From Heloderma charlesbogerti (lineage: Eukaryota > Chordata > Lepidosauria > Squamata > Helodermatidae), in contig JANEZZ010002061.1 in NCBI GenBank assembly GCA_026122225.1, positions 1,736,001 through 1,800,000 of the forward strand: a stretch of 64,000 nucleotides of DNA. The letters are read 5' to 3'. A model generated the notes under the pieces. That model made no database searches and was not told the DNA's origin. It saw only the letters and a list, made by a program, of their open reading frames with translations. Of this stretch, positions 31,806 through 41,967 are shown piece after piece. How positions within the stretch are numbered: position 1 is the stretch's first letter; each line of letters begins with the position of its first letter. A program made the translations under genes and the position numbers.

Positions 31806-32510
31806 CAACAAAATGGTACAGTGCTCCTGTTCAGGGTTCCAGCCAGCCAAGCAGCCAGTCATGTGCTTTTCCTGGATGTTCCATTCCATTGCCCCCTCAG
31901 CGCAGGTTTCCAGTTTTTTCTCTCTTTACAGACAGTCAGCATTTTGGGCCACTGAGCAAACTCAGTGGGGCTGTTCACACAATACATTAACCCATATTCT
32001 GTGGTTGAGTGTGGGTTGTTGTTGAACTGTGGGTTGTTTGTTGAACCGTGGGTTAGCATGCTGTCTGAACCCAGGACATTTTCTGCAGGATGACTTGTTA
32101 ACTATGCAGTGTGGCTTGTTAACCACCCTGAACAACCCAACAACAAACCATGGGTTCCCAAGGTTTCTTGTTTGAGTAAAATAAGACACACTGCATGGTT
32201 AACAAGCCACCCTGCAGAAAATGTCCTGGGCTTAGACAACACATTAACCCACGGTTCAACAAATAACCCACGGTTCAACAGCAACCCACTCTCAACCACT
32301 GAGTATAGTTTCACGAGTTGTGCAAACACTGTGTGTGAACACTGTGTCTTCACTGGGCCATTTTGGGGTTCCCTCCTCCTTTGGTTGTTTTCCTCCCTAA
32401 AGATGTTTTGTACTTATGCAAACCTTTTGGTTCCCACCAAGCCTGCTGGTAGCTCTTACTTGTGTATGGGTGGTGCCACTTTGGCTTCATAAGCAATGGC
32501 ACTCACTGCC
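31806..32510 (+). repeat. Unnamed dispersed repeat U2, copy 2, split by a foldback element
   Basis: Left part 31806-31963 (ctcctgttcagggttccagc, gtcagcattttgggccactg) and right part 32351-32510 (gatgttttgtacttatgcaa, gccactttggcttcataagc) together match the uninterrupted copy at 24835-25110. Confidence 0.6.
31964..32350. mobile_element. Foldback element inserted in U2
   Basis: Arms of about 130-160 bp. The left arm tgttgaaccgtgggttag pairs with ttaacccacggttcaaca on the right, and ggacattttctgcagg pairs with cctgcagaaaatgtcc. Units of gttgaac(c/t)gtgggttg occur in near-tandem. Short CACTG sequences at both edges may be a target duplication. Confidence 0.75.
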
Positions 32511-33438
32511 TGAACATAAGAACTAGTTGGAATGGTACGTTGGGCTCTGCACAACGTAACCCACCAATCTGAACACAGCTCAGTTGACGTGTTTGATGGC
32601 CAACCAAGTCTTGGCAATCCTATTTTGGTTGCCTAGTTGGGCAACTCAGGATGTTGTCAAATAACTGGCAGGCCATATTACATGGCTGTTGGGCCAGCTT
32701 TGGCTTTGTGGGTCACAAAGTAGTTCTAGTCAGCTAGGGCAAGCACAGTTTAGTTGCCCTGCTTGTTAGACTGCCAGTCTTAAGATACACTCTGTGGATA
32801 ATTTGACATATTTCAAAGTATGTTCGTGGAACTGCTTTGTTTTTTGTTTTGAATGGCTTCCCTCATTGGAAAAGTTGCTTGTAAAGATGGGGGTGAGGTT
32901 AACGCGATCCCGTCCCACAATAGGGCATGTGCCAGTCGAAAGAGCATCCCATGGTGCTTTGCAGCAGAAAGTTCCAAGCAGTAAATAGCCTCTCTTATGA
33001 CTGAGGAAACAATGAACCGAGTGTAGGGGAAGGGTGATCTATGAGTTAGTCCCCCCCCACCGCCTGCCCCAGGACCAGAAACCCCTGCTGGCGTGCGGTG
33101 ACATCACAATACTGGCATACAAACACAGAAGGGAGGCAGAAAGCAGCTGTGGGGGGCAGCGGAAGGAAGGGAAAAGAGAATATGGTCAAGTTTGTTATTC
33201 CGCTCAAAAGATGGTTGTTCTTTTGCGTTGGAAATAGTTTAGGTTGGGGGAGGGAAGGAAGTGTGCAACATGCAGAAATGGAGCAGATATGTAATTAGAA
33301 GTAGATCATGAATGGACTTAACCGATAAATGGGCTTGCTCTCCAAAAACAGCAGGCCAATGGATGGAAGGCAGCCACTGGGGTTCGCTCTCATTCCTTTC
33401 GCCAGGAACTCGCCACCTTTGCTCCTGTATTCTCCTGT
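32510..33438. other. Non-genic stretch, no recognised repeat
   Basis: Mostly unique-looking DNA with no convincing coding frame. Confidence 0.4.
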
Positions 33439-33446
33439 GATGCTGC

Positions 33447-33817
33447 TATGGATGTACGGACAGTATAAAATCCATTTCGTCTGTATTTCACAGGTTGTCA
33501 GGCATCTCTTGTTCCATTGTTGGCTCACAGACGGATATTATTTTTTCATCACGGGGGAAAATACGCAAATACTTATGTAAGAGTTTTTGTAAACGATTTA
33601 CATAACTTACCCCCATTCCATTCAACTTTTCCTCAGCAGAAATTTGCGTATTTTCCTACGAATAAATAAGTGTAAATTTTGGGGAAGTAAAAAAAAATTC
33701 CGAAAGTCCACAGACTCCACACGGCCTGAGTGGGGTGCTCCGCAGTGGACCCTGCAGGTCAGATTCTTAGAAATCTGAGCTCATTTTAGTCCATCTTGAA
33801 TTTCTCAAGCATCCCTA
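33447..33817. mobile_element. hAT-like non-autonomous element (TAGGGATG family), 371 bp
   Basis: Begins TATGGATGTACGGAC (one change in the end) and ends CATCCCTA. Perfect 8-bp duplication GATGCTGC at 33439-33446 and 33818-33825. The interior shares gcggagt/actccgc, agtccacagactcc and attacgta-like blocks with the inverted copy at 53319-53729. Confidence 0.85.
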
Positions 33818-34034
33818 GATGCTGCAGGAGTCAGCCAGAAAGTGTTTATAGGCTGCCTGGTCTAGCCTGGTGGGACACATGGTATGTGGTAAGAATGGCA
33901 ATAATGTAGAGGGTTCCAGGTGTTTCCCATTCATCATCTCAGCAATTGTTGCAACAGCCCTGTAAGATGTGGAAGAAATGCAAGCCCAGGGCTGTACCTC
34001 TTCCTCCGCGCTACTGAGAGCTGCAGAGAGAGAA

Positions 34035-34700
34035 CATAGTCAGCTGCCTTAGACTGAGTCAGAACACTGGTCCTACCTAGCTCAGTGTCATCTACTGCAT
34101 CATCTACTGCCCTAACCTGGCACCCTCCAGATGCAGTGCTGGCTCCAGGTTTCTGAGGACTCTTGGGCAAGACATCCTCCATGGGCCCCCTCCCTCCGTG
34201 AGTCAACCTTCTCACCACCACTATCACCGGCTGCTCTTGCTTCTCATCCCCTTCCTCATCATTGCTACTGCTTGCTTGCTTGCCAGGCAGAGAGCCAGGG
34301 AGCAGGTAGGCAAGGAGCGTCTGCTGTTCCTCCTCCTCACCACCACCATCATCTGGGCCAGAGTGAGAAGCAGGTGAACAAGCAGATTGTAATGGTGAAA
34401 TGGGGGGGGTGGAGTCCAGGGGTCTCACATCAATGGGCTCCTGCTGGGGGGTGGGCACTGGGCAGGTGCCCGACCAAGCCTACCCTTGATGCCACTCTTG
34501 TTCAGATGTGTTGGACTACAACCCTCTTCACCCCCAGTGAGCATGGCCCCAGGTTGGAAGAGGCTGGCCTACTGGATGGCAATGGCTCTCTAGAGTCTCA
34601 GGTGAGAGTGTTTCCCAGCCCTACCTGGAGATGCTGGCGATGGAACCTGGCACCTTTGGTGCGCAAGGCACCACCACGGTGCTCTGGCCCATCTCTAAGA
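34035..34700 (-). repeat. tRNA-derived SINE, antisense, split by U1 and other sequence
   Basis: 3' part 34035-34095 (tcagctgccttagactgagt) and 5' part about 34585-34700 (gatggaacctggcacctttg). In between lie part of a palindromic MITE (gtgttggactacaaccc near 34507), and the U1 repeat. Confidence 0.55.
34120..34497 (-). repeat. Unnamed dispersed repeat U1, copy 2
   Basis: Inverted relative to 3108-3480. In the U1 sense direction it starts gcatcaagggtaggcttggt and ends cctcagaaacctggagccag. A minus-strand frame stays open through it, including SACSPASHSGPDDGGGEEEE and ASSSNDEEGDEKQEQPVIVV. Unknown family. Confidence 0.6.
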
Positions 34701-35315
34701 GAAAAGTGTCGAATGGCATGGAAAGGTAATGGCTGGTTATTGTTTTCCTTCTGGCTCTGCATGCAAGGCCTTGTGTGGGTGTGTGTGGGTGGGTGTGTTT
34801 AAATATGTGTTTCCTGTATGTCCTCTTGGGACAGCGTACTCTAAAAGGCATAATTTAAATAGGGCTGGGCGAAGGCTCTCCCATTTCTTCTAAAAAAAAA
34901 GGGGGGGGAATTCAGAGAGTCCCATAAATGACTGTAAATTATTTGGGAGACTTAAAAGAACATGGAGGTGTGCTGCTCCTTCCTGCCTATTGTGTCACTT
35001 TGCTCCAGAGCCAGGAAACTGACAACAGCCGGCAGAACATTGGGCTGCGCTCTGTTTCAGAGCTAAGAACAGTGACTTCACAAGGAGGGGAGGGGGGATG
35101 TGTCCTACTTTACGGATTACAGTCCTCTCTCTGAAGGTCTCCTCTGTTTGAAGAGCTGTCCGGTCCAACTCCAGTTTAAAGATCAAGAACCATATGAAGG
35201 ATGAGCAGCAGGGGGCCTTGAAGGTGCCCATCAACAGTTTGTACCTGGACTGCAGGGCTGAGCAGGAATGCAGGTCTTCCCCGCTATAGTGAGATGTATT
35301 GTATTTCTGTGTCAA

Positions 35316-35790
35316 GCATTTATTTATTTAATTTCTATCCTGCCTTTCTGCCAGAACGATGGTGCTCAAGATGGGTAACAATAAATCCACATTAACAACA
35401 TCTTCATTAAAACAAAGCATAAAAACAAATACATTAAAAACACAACAATAAAAGAAATAAACAGTTTCAACCAATTCAACCCCTCCTCAGCAAGAGGCCA
35501 GCTTATAGGCTAAAGGTCTACATGAAAAAAAGTCTTTGCCTGCCAGCAGAAGGAGAGCAAAAAGGCAGCCAACCAGTGGAGGCTGGTGGCTCCGATGTCA
35601 ATAGGGCAGTGAATCTGCTCCGGGTTTTCGTCCAAACTCTAAAAGAGCTACTGCACCTGACATCGGAGCCACCAGTCTCCACTGGGGCCAACCTAGCCTC
35701 CTTCAGCAGGGAGTTCCAGAGCCTGGGAGCGGCCACCGAGAAGGCCCTCTTTCATGTCCCTACCAAAAGCACCTCTGATGGTAGCTGTAA
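35316..35790 (-). mobile_element. L2-group LINE 3' end, antisense, inserted in U3
   Basis: Tail tttatttatttaatttctat, body with aaaacaaatacattaaaaac, then the ORF2 end complement (gggagttccagagcctggga, gcggccaccgagaaggccct; [15 protein letters not shown] in sense). Itself split by a MITE at 35574-35684. Confidence 0.7.
35574..35684. mobile_element. hAT-like palindromic MITE (CAGTGGMGGC family), 111 bp
   Basis: Ends CAGTGGAGGCTGGTGGCTCC and GGAGCCACCAGTCTCCACTG. Flanks cagccaac and gggccaac match at 6 of 8. Inserted in the LINE, which is inserted in U3: a three-level nest. Confidence 0.8.
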
Positions 35791-36091
35791 GTAGAGTCAT
35801 TATTTTGATATTTGTGTATGCAAAATGATACACAAATCTGTGTCTTCTTTTATCCTCTTTTTTTTGGTGATGCATTTCCTCTTTCGGTGTGTGTGTGTTC
35901 ATAAATGGCTGATGAAGAAAGCATGGGTGTGTATTGGACAAGAAAATTATGCATCAGCAAGGAAGAAACCTCTAGGAAAGAAAGTTAAGTAGGCACCAGT
36001 TGTTTCAATCCTAGATCCACGGGTTTGGATTCAGAGAAGTGCAAGCAGAGTTTTTCCACCTCCTTTCCTCTTGTTCTTCCTTTGTTGTTGT

Positions 36092-38067
36092 TCAGTCGTT
36101 AAGTCGTGTCTGACTCTTCGTGACCCCATGGACCATAGCACGCCAGGCCTTCCTGTCCTCCGTTCTCTCCCGGAGTGTGCTCAAGTTCATATTCATTGCA
36201 TCGGTGATGCTACCTAGCCATCTCATCCTCTGCCATTCCCTTCTCCTTTTGCCTTCAATCTTTCCCAGCATCAGGGTCTTTTCCAGTGACTTTTCTCTTC
36301 GCATTAGGTGGCCAAAATATTTCAGCTTCAGTTTCAGTATCTGTCCTTCCAATGAGCAGTCAGGGTTGATTTCCTTTAGGATTGATTTGACCTCCTTGCA
36401 GTCCAGGGGACTCGTAAGAGTCTTCTCCAGCACCACAGTTCGAAAGCATCAATTCTTCGGCGCTCAGCCTTCCTTATAGTCCAGCTCTCACAGCCATACG
36501 TTACTTCTGGGAAAACCATAGCTTTGATTAGACGGACATTTGTTGGCAAGGTGATGTCTCTGCTTCTTACTATGCTGTCTAGGTTTGCCATAGCTTTCCT
36601 CCCAAGGAACAAGTGTCTTTTAATTTCATGGCTACAGTCACTGTCTGCAGTGATCTTGGAGCCCAAGAAAATAAAATCTGTCACTGCTTCCATTTCTTCC
36701 CCTTCTATATGCCAGGACGTGATGGGGCCAGATGCCATGATCTTAGTTTTTTTTAATGTTGAGTTTCAAACCAGCTTTAGCACTCTCCCCTTTCACCCTC
36801 AACAAGAGGTTCTTTAGATCCTCTTCGCTTTCTGCCATTAGGGTGGTATCGTCTGCATATCGGAGGTTGTTGATAATTCTCCCAGCAATCTTAATTCCGA
36901 GCTGTGATTCATCTAACCGGCATTTCTCATGATGTACTCTGCATATAAGTTAAATAAGCAAGGTGACAATATGCAGCCTTGTCGTACTCCTTTCCCAATT
37001 TTGAACCACTTGGTTGTTCCATGTCTGGTTCTTACTGTTGCTTCTTGACCCTCGTACAGGTTTCTCAGGAGACAGGTAAGGTGGTCTGGTACTCTCATCT
37101 CTTTAAGAATTTGCCACAGTTTGTTGTGATCTACGCAATCAAAGGCTTTAGCGTAGTCAATGAAGCAGAAATAGATGTTTTTCTGGAATTCTCTTGCTTT
37201 CTCCATGATCCAGCGAATGTTGGCGATTTGCTCTCTAGTTCCTCTGCCTCTTCAAAACCCAGCTTGTACTTCCAGTAGTTCTCGGTTCACATACTGCTGA
37301 AGCCTAGCTTGTAGGATTTTGAGCATCACCTTGCTGGCATGTGAAATGAGCCCAATTGTACGGTAGTTTGAACACTCTTTGGCATTGCCCTTCTTTGGAA
37401 CTGGAATGTAAACTGACCTTTTCCAGTCTTGTGGCCACTGTTGAGTGTTCCAAATTTGTTGGCATATTGAGTGCAGCACTTTAATAGCATCATCCTTTAG
37501 GATTTTAAATAGCTCAGCTGGAATACTGTCATCTCCGCTAGCTTTGTTGTTACTAATGCTTCCTAAGGCCCACTTGACTTCACTCTCTAGGATGTCCGGC
37601 TCAAGTTCAGTGACCGCACTATCATGGCTATCAGGGACATTCAGATCTTTCCTGTATGGTTCTTCTGTGTATTCTTTCCACCTCTTCTTAATCTCATCTG
37701 CTTCTGTTAGGTCCCTGCCTTCTTTGTCCTTTATCATGCCCGTCTTTGCACAAAACGTTCCCTTGAGATCTCCAATTTTCTTGAAGAGATCTCTAGTCTT
37801 TCCCATTCTGTTGTTTTCCTCGATTTCTTTGCATTGTTCATTTAAGAAGGCCTTCTTGTCTCTCCTTGCTATTCTCTGGAACTCTGCATTCAGTTGGATA
37901 TATCTTCCCCTTTCTCCCTTGCTTTTCGCTTCCCTTATTTCCTCAGCTACTTGTAAAGCCTCCTCAGACAGCCACTTGGCTTTCTTGCATTTCTTTTTCT
38001 TTGGGATGGATGTAGTTGCTGCCTCCTGAACAGTGTTACGGACCTCCATCCATAGTTCCTCAGGCAC
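36092..38067 (-). pseudogene. BovB ORF, reverse-transcriptase half, frameshifted
   Basis: Open pieces at 37252-38067, 36913-37206, 36376-36738 and 36092-36436 in different frames. They contain SVYIPVPKKGNAKECSNYRT, then the VDHNKLW region, GVRQGCILSPCLFNLYAEYI, YADDTTLMAESEED (from the frame between pieces), and YGCESWTIRKAERRRIDAFE. At least three frame changes separate them. The catalytic YADD is present in sequence. Confidence 0.9.
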
Positions 38068-38102
38068 TCTATCAGGTCTAATCCCTTAAATCTATTAATC
38101 AC

Positions 38103-39227
38103 CTACACTGTGTATTCATAAGGGATATGATTTAGGTCATACCTGAATGGTTTAGTGGTTTTCCCTATGTTTTTCAATTTAAGCCGAAATTTTGCAACAA
38201 GAAGCTCATGATCTGAGCCACAGTCAGCTCCAGGTCTTGTTTTTACTGACTGTATAGAGCTTCTCCATCTTTGGATGCAAAGTACATAATCAATCTGATT
38301 TCGATATTGACCATCTGGTGATATCCGTGTGTACAGTCGCCTCTTGTGCTGTTGGAAAAGAGTGTTTGCTATGATCAGCGTGTTCTCTTGGCAAAACTCT
38401 ATTAGCCTTTGTCCTGCTTCATTTTGTACACCAAGGCCATGCTTGCCTGTTATCCTGGTTATTTCTTGACTTCCTACTTTGGCATTCCAATCCCCTATGA
38501 TGAAGAGGACATCTTTTTTTGGTGTTAATTCTAGAAGGTGTTGTAGGTCTTCATAGAACCGATCAACCTCAGCTTCTTCGGCCTCAGTGGCTGGGGCACA
38601 GACTTGAATTACTGTGATGTTGAATGGTTTGCCTTGGATTCGTACTGAGATCATTCTATCATTTTTGAGATTGTACCCTAGTACTGCTTTTCTCACCCTT
38701 TTATTGACTATGAGTGCTACTCCATTTCTTCTCAGGGATTCTTGCCCACAGTAGTAGATATGATGGTCACCTGAATTAAATTTGCCCATGCTTGTCCATT
38801 TTAGTTCGCTGATTCCCAAGATGTCGATGTTCAATCTTGCCATCTCATGTTTGACCACCTCCAGCTTACCTTGATTCACTGATCTGACATTCCAGGTTCC
38901 TAAACAATATTGTTCTTTACAGCATCGGACTTTCTTTTCACCACCAGACACATCCACAGCTGAGTGTACTTTTGGCTTTGGCCCAGCCGCTTCACTCTTT
39001 CTGGCGCTACTTGGAAATTCTCTCTGCTCTTCCCCAGTAGTATATTGGACACCTTCTGACCTGAGGGGCTCATCTTCCGGCATCATATCTGTTAGCCTTG
39101 TGATACGTTCCATGGGGTTTTCTTGGGGAGAATACTGGAGTGGGTTGCCATTTCCTTCTCTAGTGGACCACATTTTGTCAGAACTCTCTGCCATGACCTG
39201 TCCGTCTTGGGTGGCCCTGCACGGCAT
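38103..39227 (-). pseudogene. BovB ORF, endonuclease half (open for 374 codons)
   Basis: Apurinic/apyrimidinic-type endonuclease domain: GTWNVRSVNQGKLEVVKHEM, ISELKWTSMGKFNSGDHHIY, IIGDWNAKVGSQE, and the final GSDHELLVAKFRLKLK with the catalytic SDH. It reaches IPYEYTV and then meets TAG where the family normally continues with Glu, so the single BovB polyprotein is cut here. Confidence 0.9.
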
Positions 39228-39517
39228 AGCTTATGGCTTCACTGAGTTACGCAAGCCCCTTCGCCACAACAAGGCAGTGATCCATGAAGGGATGTTCTTC
39301 CTTGCATGACCTGAAAAGATGTTCTGGGGGGTTGTGTAGTCCTCTGTGATGTGATAACATAGAGGGGAGGCAGGCTGCAGCGAGGGGGGGGGTGGTTGGG
39401 AATCAGCAGGAATCATGGATCCCCCTTGCCCAAGTGAAAAATACTTTCTGCTCCCATAGGAGTCTCTCTGGGTTTTGCTCATATAATCAAGAGCAGAAAG
39501 GGACCTCAACAACAGTG

Positions 39518-39636
39518 CAACCTTCCAGGTATTATTGGACTACAACTCCCATCATTCCTGACCATTGAACATGCTGGCTCGTGCCAATGGGAGCTGGAAT
39601 CCAACAACATTTGGAGTGCCACTGGTTCCCAGCCCT
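39518..39636. mobile_element. Palindromic MITE (TGGACTACAACTCCCA family)
   Basis: ttattggactacaactccca and gggagctggaatccaacaac arms, ending ggagtgccactggttcccag. Confidence 0.75.
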
Positions 39637-39639
39637 GGT

Positions 39640-40530
39640 TTATGCTTTTGTGAGATACCTGGTAGGAAAGGCTTGTATGTCAACACACTCTTTCTCTGTT
39701 TAGGTAATTATGTACAGTCTTTGTCTTGCAGTTTAAAAACCTGTGCAAGAAAAGCAGGCCATGATTCACAACATAAGTAGGTGCCAATGGGAGGGCACTA
39801 AATCTTCCAGCAAGGTAGATCATTATGGTTGAATGCTAAGCAAAACAAAAGGTGAAAGCAGGTAACTCTCAAGTACTGGCAGTTTGCTACTGAAACTTAT
39901 TATGAAAAGTTTCGTAACTGCAAAATACAGGAAGCATGCCCTAGCCTGCCCGTGTATGCCATGCTAAGCTATTTGAGGAAAGGCAGGATAAAAATATGAT
40001 AGGTAGATAAATAAATAGAATAAAGAGGGTGGTAACCAATGTCAGAAGTCCCATTGAAATAAATGAGACCCAAGTCAATCACAAATAATGTCATCCCATT
40101 AATTTCCATGGATCTACTCTACGTATGACCGACATTGGATACTTCCCTGAATCTGGTACCAATCACCCCAATTATTGGAAATGTTAGGCAACGGATATGT
40201 GCTTTATTTGTGCTTATGGTGAGCATGCCAATTTTTTAAATGAATTTTAGCAAATAGCAGAATGCATTATTTGCCAAACAAAAGGTGGGGATCGGGTCAA
40301 TTTCTGGTACTGTGGAATTGTAATGATTTAATTCAGGTATTTGTATGCATAAGATTGCAAATACGTTTGTGGTGAAAAATTAGAGTGATAAAACACTGGA
40401 AAATGAAAAGGCCAAACCATGTGATATGATGGCTGAAAGAGCTCTGAAAAAAATAGCAGGAGCTGACGTTAAGTGAACAGGATTAATAGAACTGACATAG
40501 ACAGGGGAGATGGTGATATACCAATGGGAC
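39640..40530. other. Non-genic stretch with minor repeat traces
   Basis: No gene. A MIR-like tail (gaggaaaggcaggataaaaa) lies near 39975 and a short foldback (gtcccattgaaataaatgag / cccattaatttccatgg) at about 40035-40135. The rest is unrecognised. Confidence 0.4.
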
Positions 40531-40531
40531 C

Positions 40532-40825
40532 CGCAACAAACTGTTGCAGTGGAGTATGCTCAGGGTGCCAGCCAGGCCTTCCTCTAGAATACTCCTCTTC
40601 CCTCTTCTGCAGTTTTCAGGTTTTTTTCCTCTTGACACTCCATCAGCATTCCACGGCCACAGAGCAAGCTCATTTCTCATTGGGCAGTTTGCCCCCCCCA
40701 CTTTATGGCTCCCCCCCCCTAAAGAAACCTTCTTCTGAAAACTTTGGGTTTTCCCCCAAGCTTGATGACCCCTCCCTCTTGTGCACAGATGGTGCCATTT
40801 TGGCTATATAAGGATCCATGCTTGG
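40532..40825 (+). repeat. Unnamed dispersed repeat U2, copy 3
   Basis: ttgcagtggagtatgctcag, gacactccatcagcattcca, cggccacagagcaagctc, and the end gatggtgccattttggctat ataagg. More diverged than the other two. Confidence 0.5.
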
Positions 40826-40892
40826 AGAATGAATTCATGAGTCACATACAGGATTACTGAAGAGTGGGTCCTTTCTCATGCTTATTGGGACA

Positions 40893-40985
40893 TTGGGGCT
40901 GCATCCATAGTTCAGTGGGAGAGCATGTGCTTTGCATGCAGAAGGCCCCAGGTTCAATGCCCAGCATTCTTGGAGTACAGTTCAG
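40893..40985 (+). repeat. tRNA-derived SINE fragment, sense
   Basis: ccatagttcagtgggagagc (A-box side), gctttgcatgcagaaggccc, and ggttcaatgcccagc (B-box side). The body is missing beyond 40985. Confidence 0.7.
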
Positions 40986-41016
40986 CTATAGTACTGCCCA
41001 ATATCCTGGAAAGTTA

Positions 41017-41147
41017 CCGTCAGCCAAAATTCACAACACTGAACCGTCAGCCAAAATTCACAACACTGAACCGTCAGCCAAAATTCACAACACTGAACCG
41101 TCAGCCAAAATTCACAACACTGAACCGTCAGCCAAAATTCGCAACCA
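41017..41147. repeat. 27-bp minisatellite, 4.9 copies
   Basis: Unit ccgtcagccaaaattcacaa + cactgaa. Copies start at 41017, 41044, 41071, 41098 and 41125. The first four are identical and the fifth diverges after aaattcgcaacca. It sits right after the SINE head. The 27-bp length keeps frame, so a fortuitous ORF shows a repeated 9-residue unit (AKIHNTEPS). Confidence 0.95.
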
Positions 41148-41339
41148 GTCGTTTGATTCAGCAGAAGCCTGTATCATATTAGAATGATTGAGATGATCTT
41201 CAGCTAGAGAAACACCTCTTTTCTGTTTGGCAGTGTAGGTAAGTATATACAATATATCCTGCCTGGAAGTTCTCATATGGAGGGCTTTCTGGATATGTCA
41301 TCCTGGTATCAACAGTGCATTGCTGCTGCCCTTGATCAT

Positions 41340-41620
41340 TTCAAAGAATAATGGAATTATAGTTAGAAGGGGCCATAGAGGTCATCATCCAACCCCCTGC
41401 AGAAAGATGCAGCTACAACATCCCTGATAGATGGCTGTCCAGCCTCTGCTGAAATACCTCCAGCGAAGGAGAGTCCACCACCTCCCAAGGCAGCCAGTTC
41501 TGCAGTTGAACAGCTCTTACTGTTAGAAAGGTTCTCCTAGCATTTAGTCAAAGTTGGCTTCCTTGCAGTTTGCACCCATTAGTTTTAATCCTGGAACAAG
41601 AGAGAACTTTGCACCCAGAA
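41340..41620 (-). mobile_element. CR1 LINE 3' part, antisense, old
   Basis: gaattatagttagaaggggc, catagaggtcatcatccaac, gagtccaccacctcccaagg, and gcttccttgcagtttgcacc are complements of a CR1 3' region. Confidence 0.7.
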
Positions 41621-41759
41621 GTGGACACAGTACTTTTGGGGAAGCCTCAGTTCAACTCTCACCTCAGTCCTGAACTTATTAAATAGCCTGAGACAAGCCA
41701 TTATCCTCTCACAGCCTCACCCCCAAATCTACAATATGGAGGTAATTTTAAAGGATTGG

Positions 41760-41967
41760 GGTAGTTCATCAGATGTGGACCAGGGAGATGTGAGTTCAAG
41801 CTTGGGCTGAGCAAATGAAGCTTATTGGCAGGTCTATGTGGAACTTCCACAGTGGAAGATGATGACTGAACTGACCTCAAAGTGTTATTGTGACAATAAA
41901 ATGTGATAGTATTACATATGCCACCTTGAGCTTCATGGAAGAAGGTTAAAATAGAAATTATTTTAAA
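41760..41967 (+). repeat. MIR-like SINE, old
   Basis: gtggaccagggagatgtgag, ttcaagcttgggctgagc, ctcaaagtgttattgtgaca, ataaaatgtgatag, and ttgagcttcatggaagaagg. The L2 at 41968 starts in its tail. Confidence 0.55.

Larger units (their letters stand above)
35093..35890 (+). repeat. Unnamed dispersed repeat U3, split by an L2-group LINE
   Basis: Head 35093-35315 (tgtcctactttacggattac, gtccggtccaactccag, gagatgtattgtatttctgt) and tail about 35793-35890 (gagtcattattttgatattt, gtgtatgcaaaatgat, ttggtgatgcatttcct). The intervening 35316-35790 is LINE sequence. Confidence 0.6.
36083..39292 (-). mobile_element. BovB LINE (RTE clade), near full-length
   Basis: 3.2 kb with an 11-bp target duplication TGTTCTTCCTT (36072-36082 and 39293-39303). 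On the complement it carries the 5' leader (gatcactgccttgttgtggc), endonuclease, reverse transcriptase and the classic 3' end with gttcagtcgttaagtcgtgt. The length fits complete BovB elements as known in squamates and ruminants. The coding part is broken by a stop and frameshifts, listed under its parts, so it is probably immobile. Confidence 0.95.

Noticed and set aside
34131..34802. 223-codon open frame on the plus strand
   Set aside because: It runs antisense through the U1 repeat, then through MITE and SINE pieces. The opposite strand of U1 looks more protein-like. Not a gene.
37445..38029. 194-codon plus-strand frame
   Set aside because: Shadow of the BovB reverse-transcriptase region on the other strand.
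40864..41187. Frame with a repeated AKIHNTEPS peptide
   Set aside because: Produced by a 27-bp minisatellite next to a SINE; in-frame only because 27 is a multiple of three. Not a CRISPR array either: there are no spacers.
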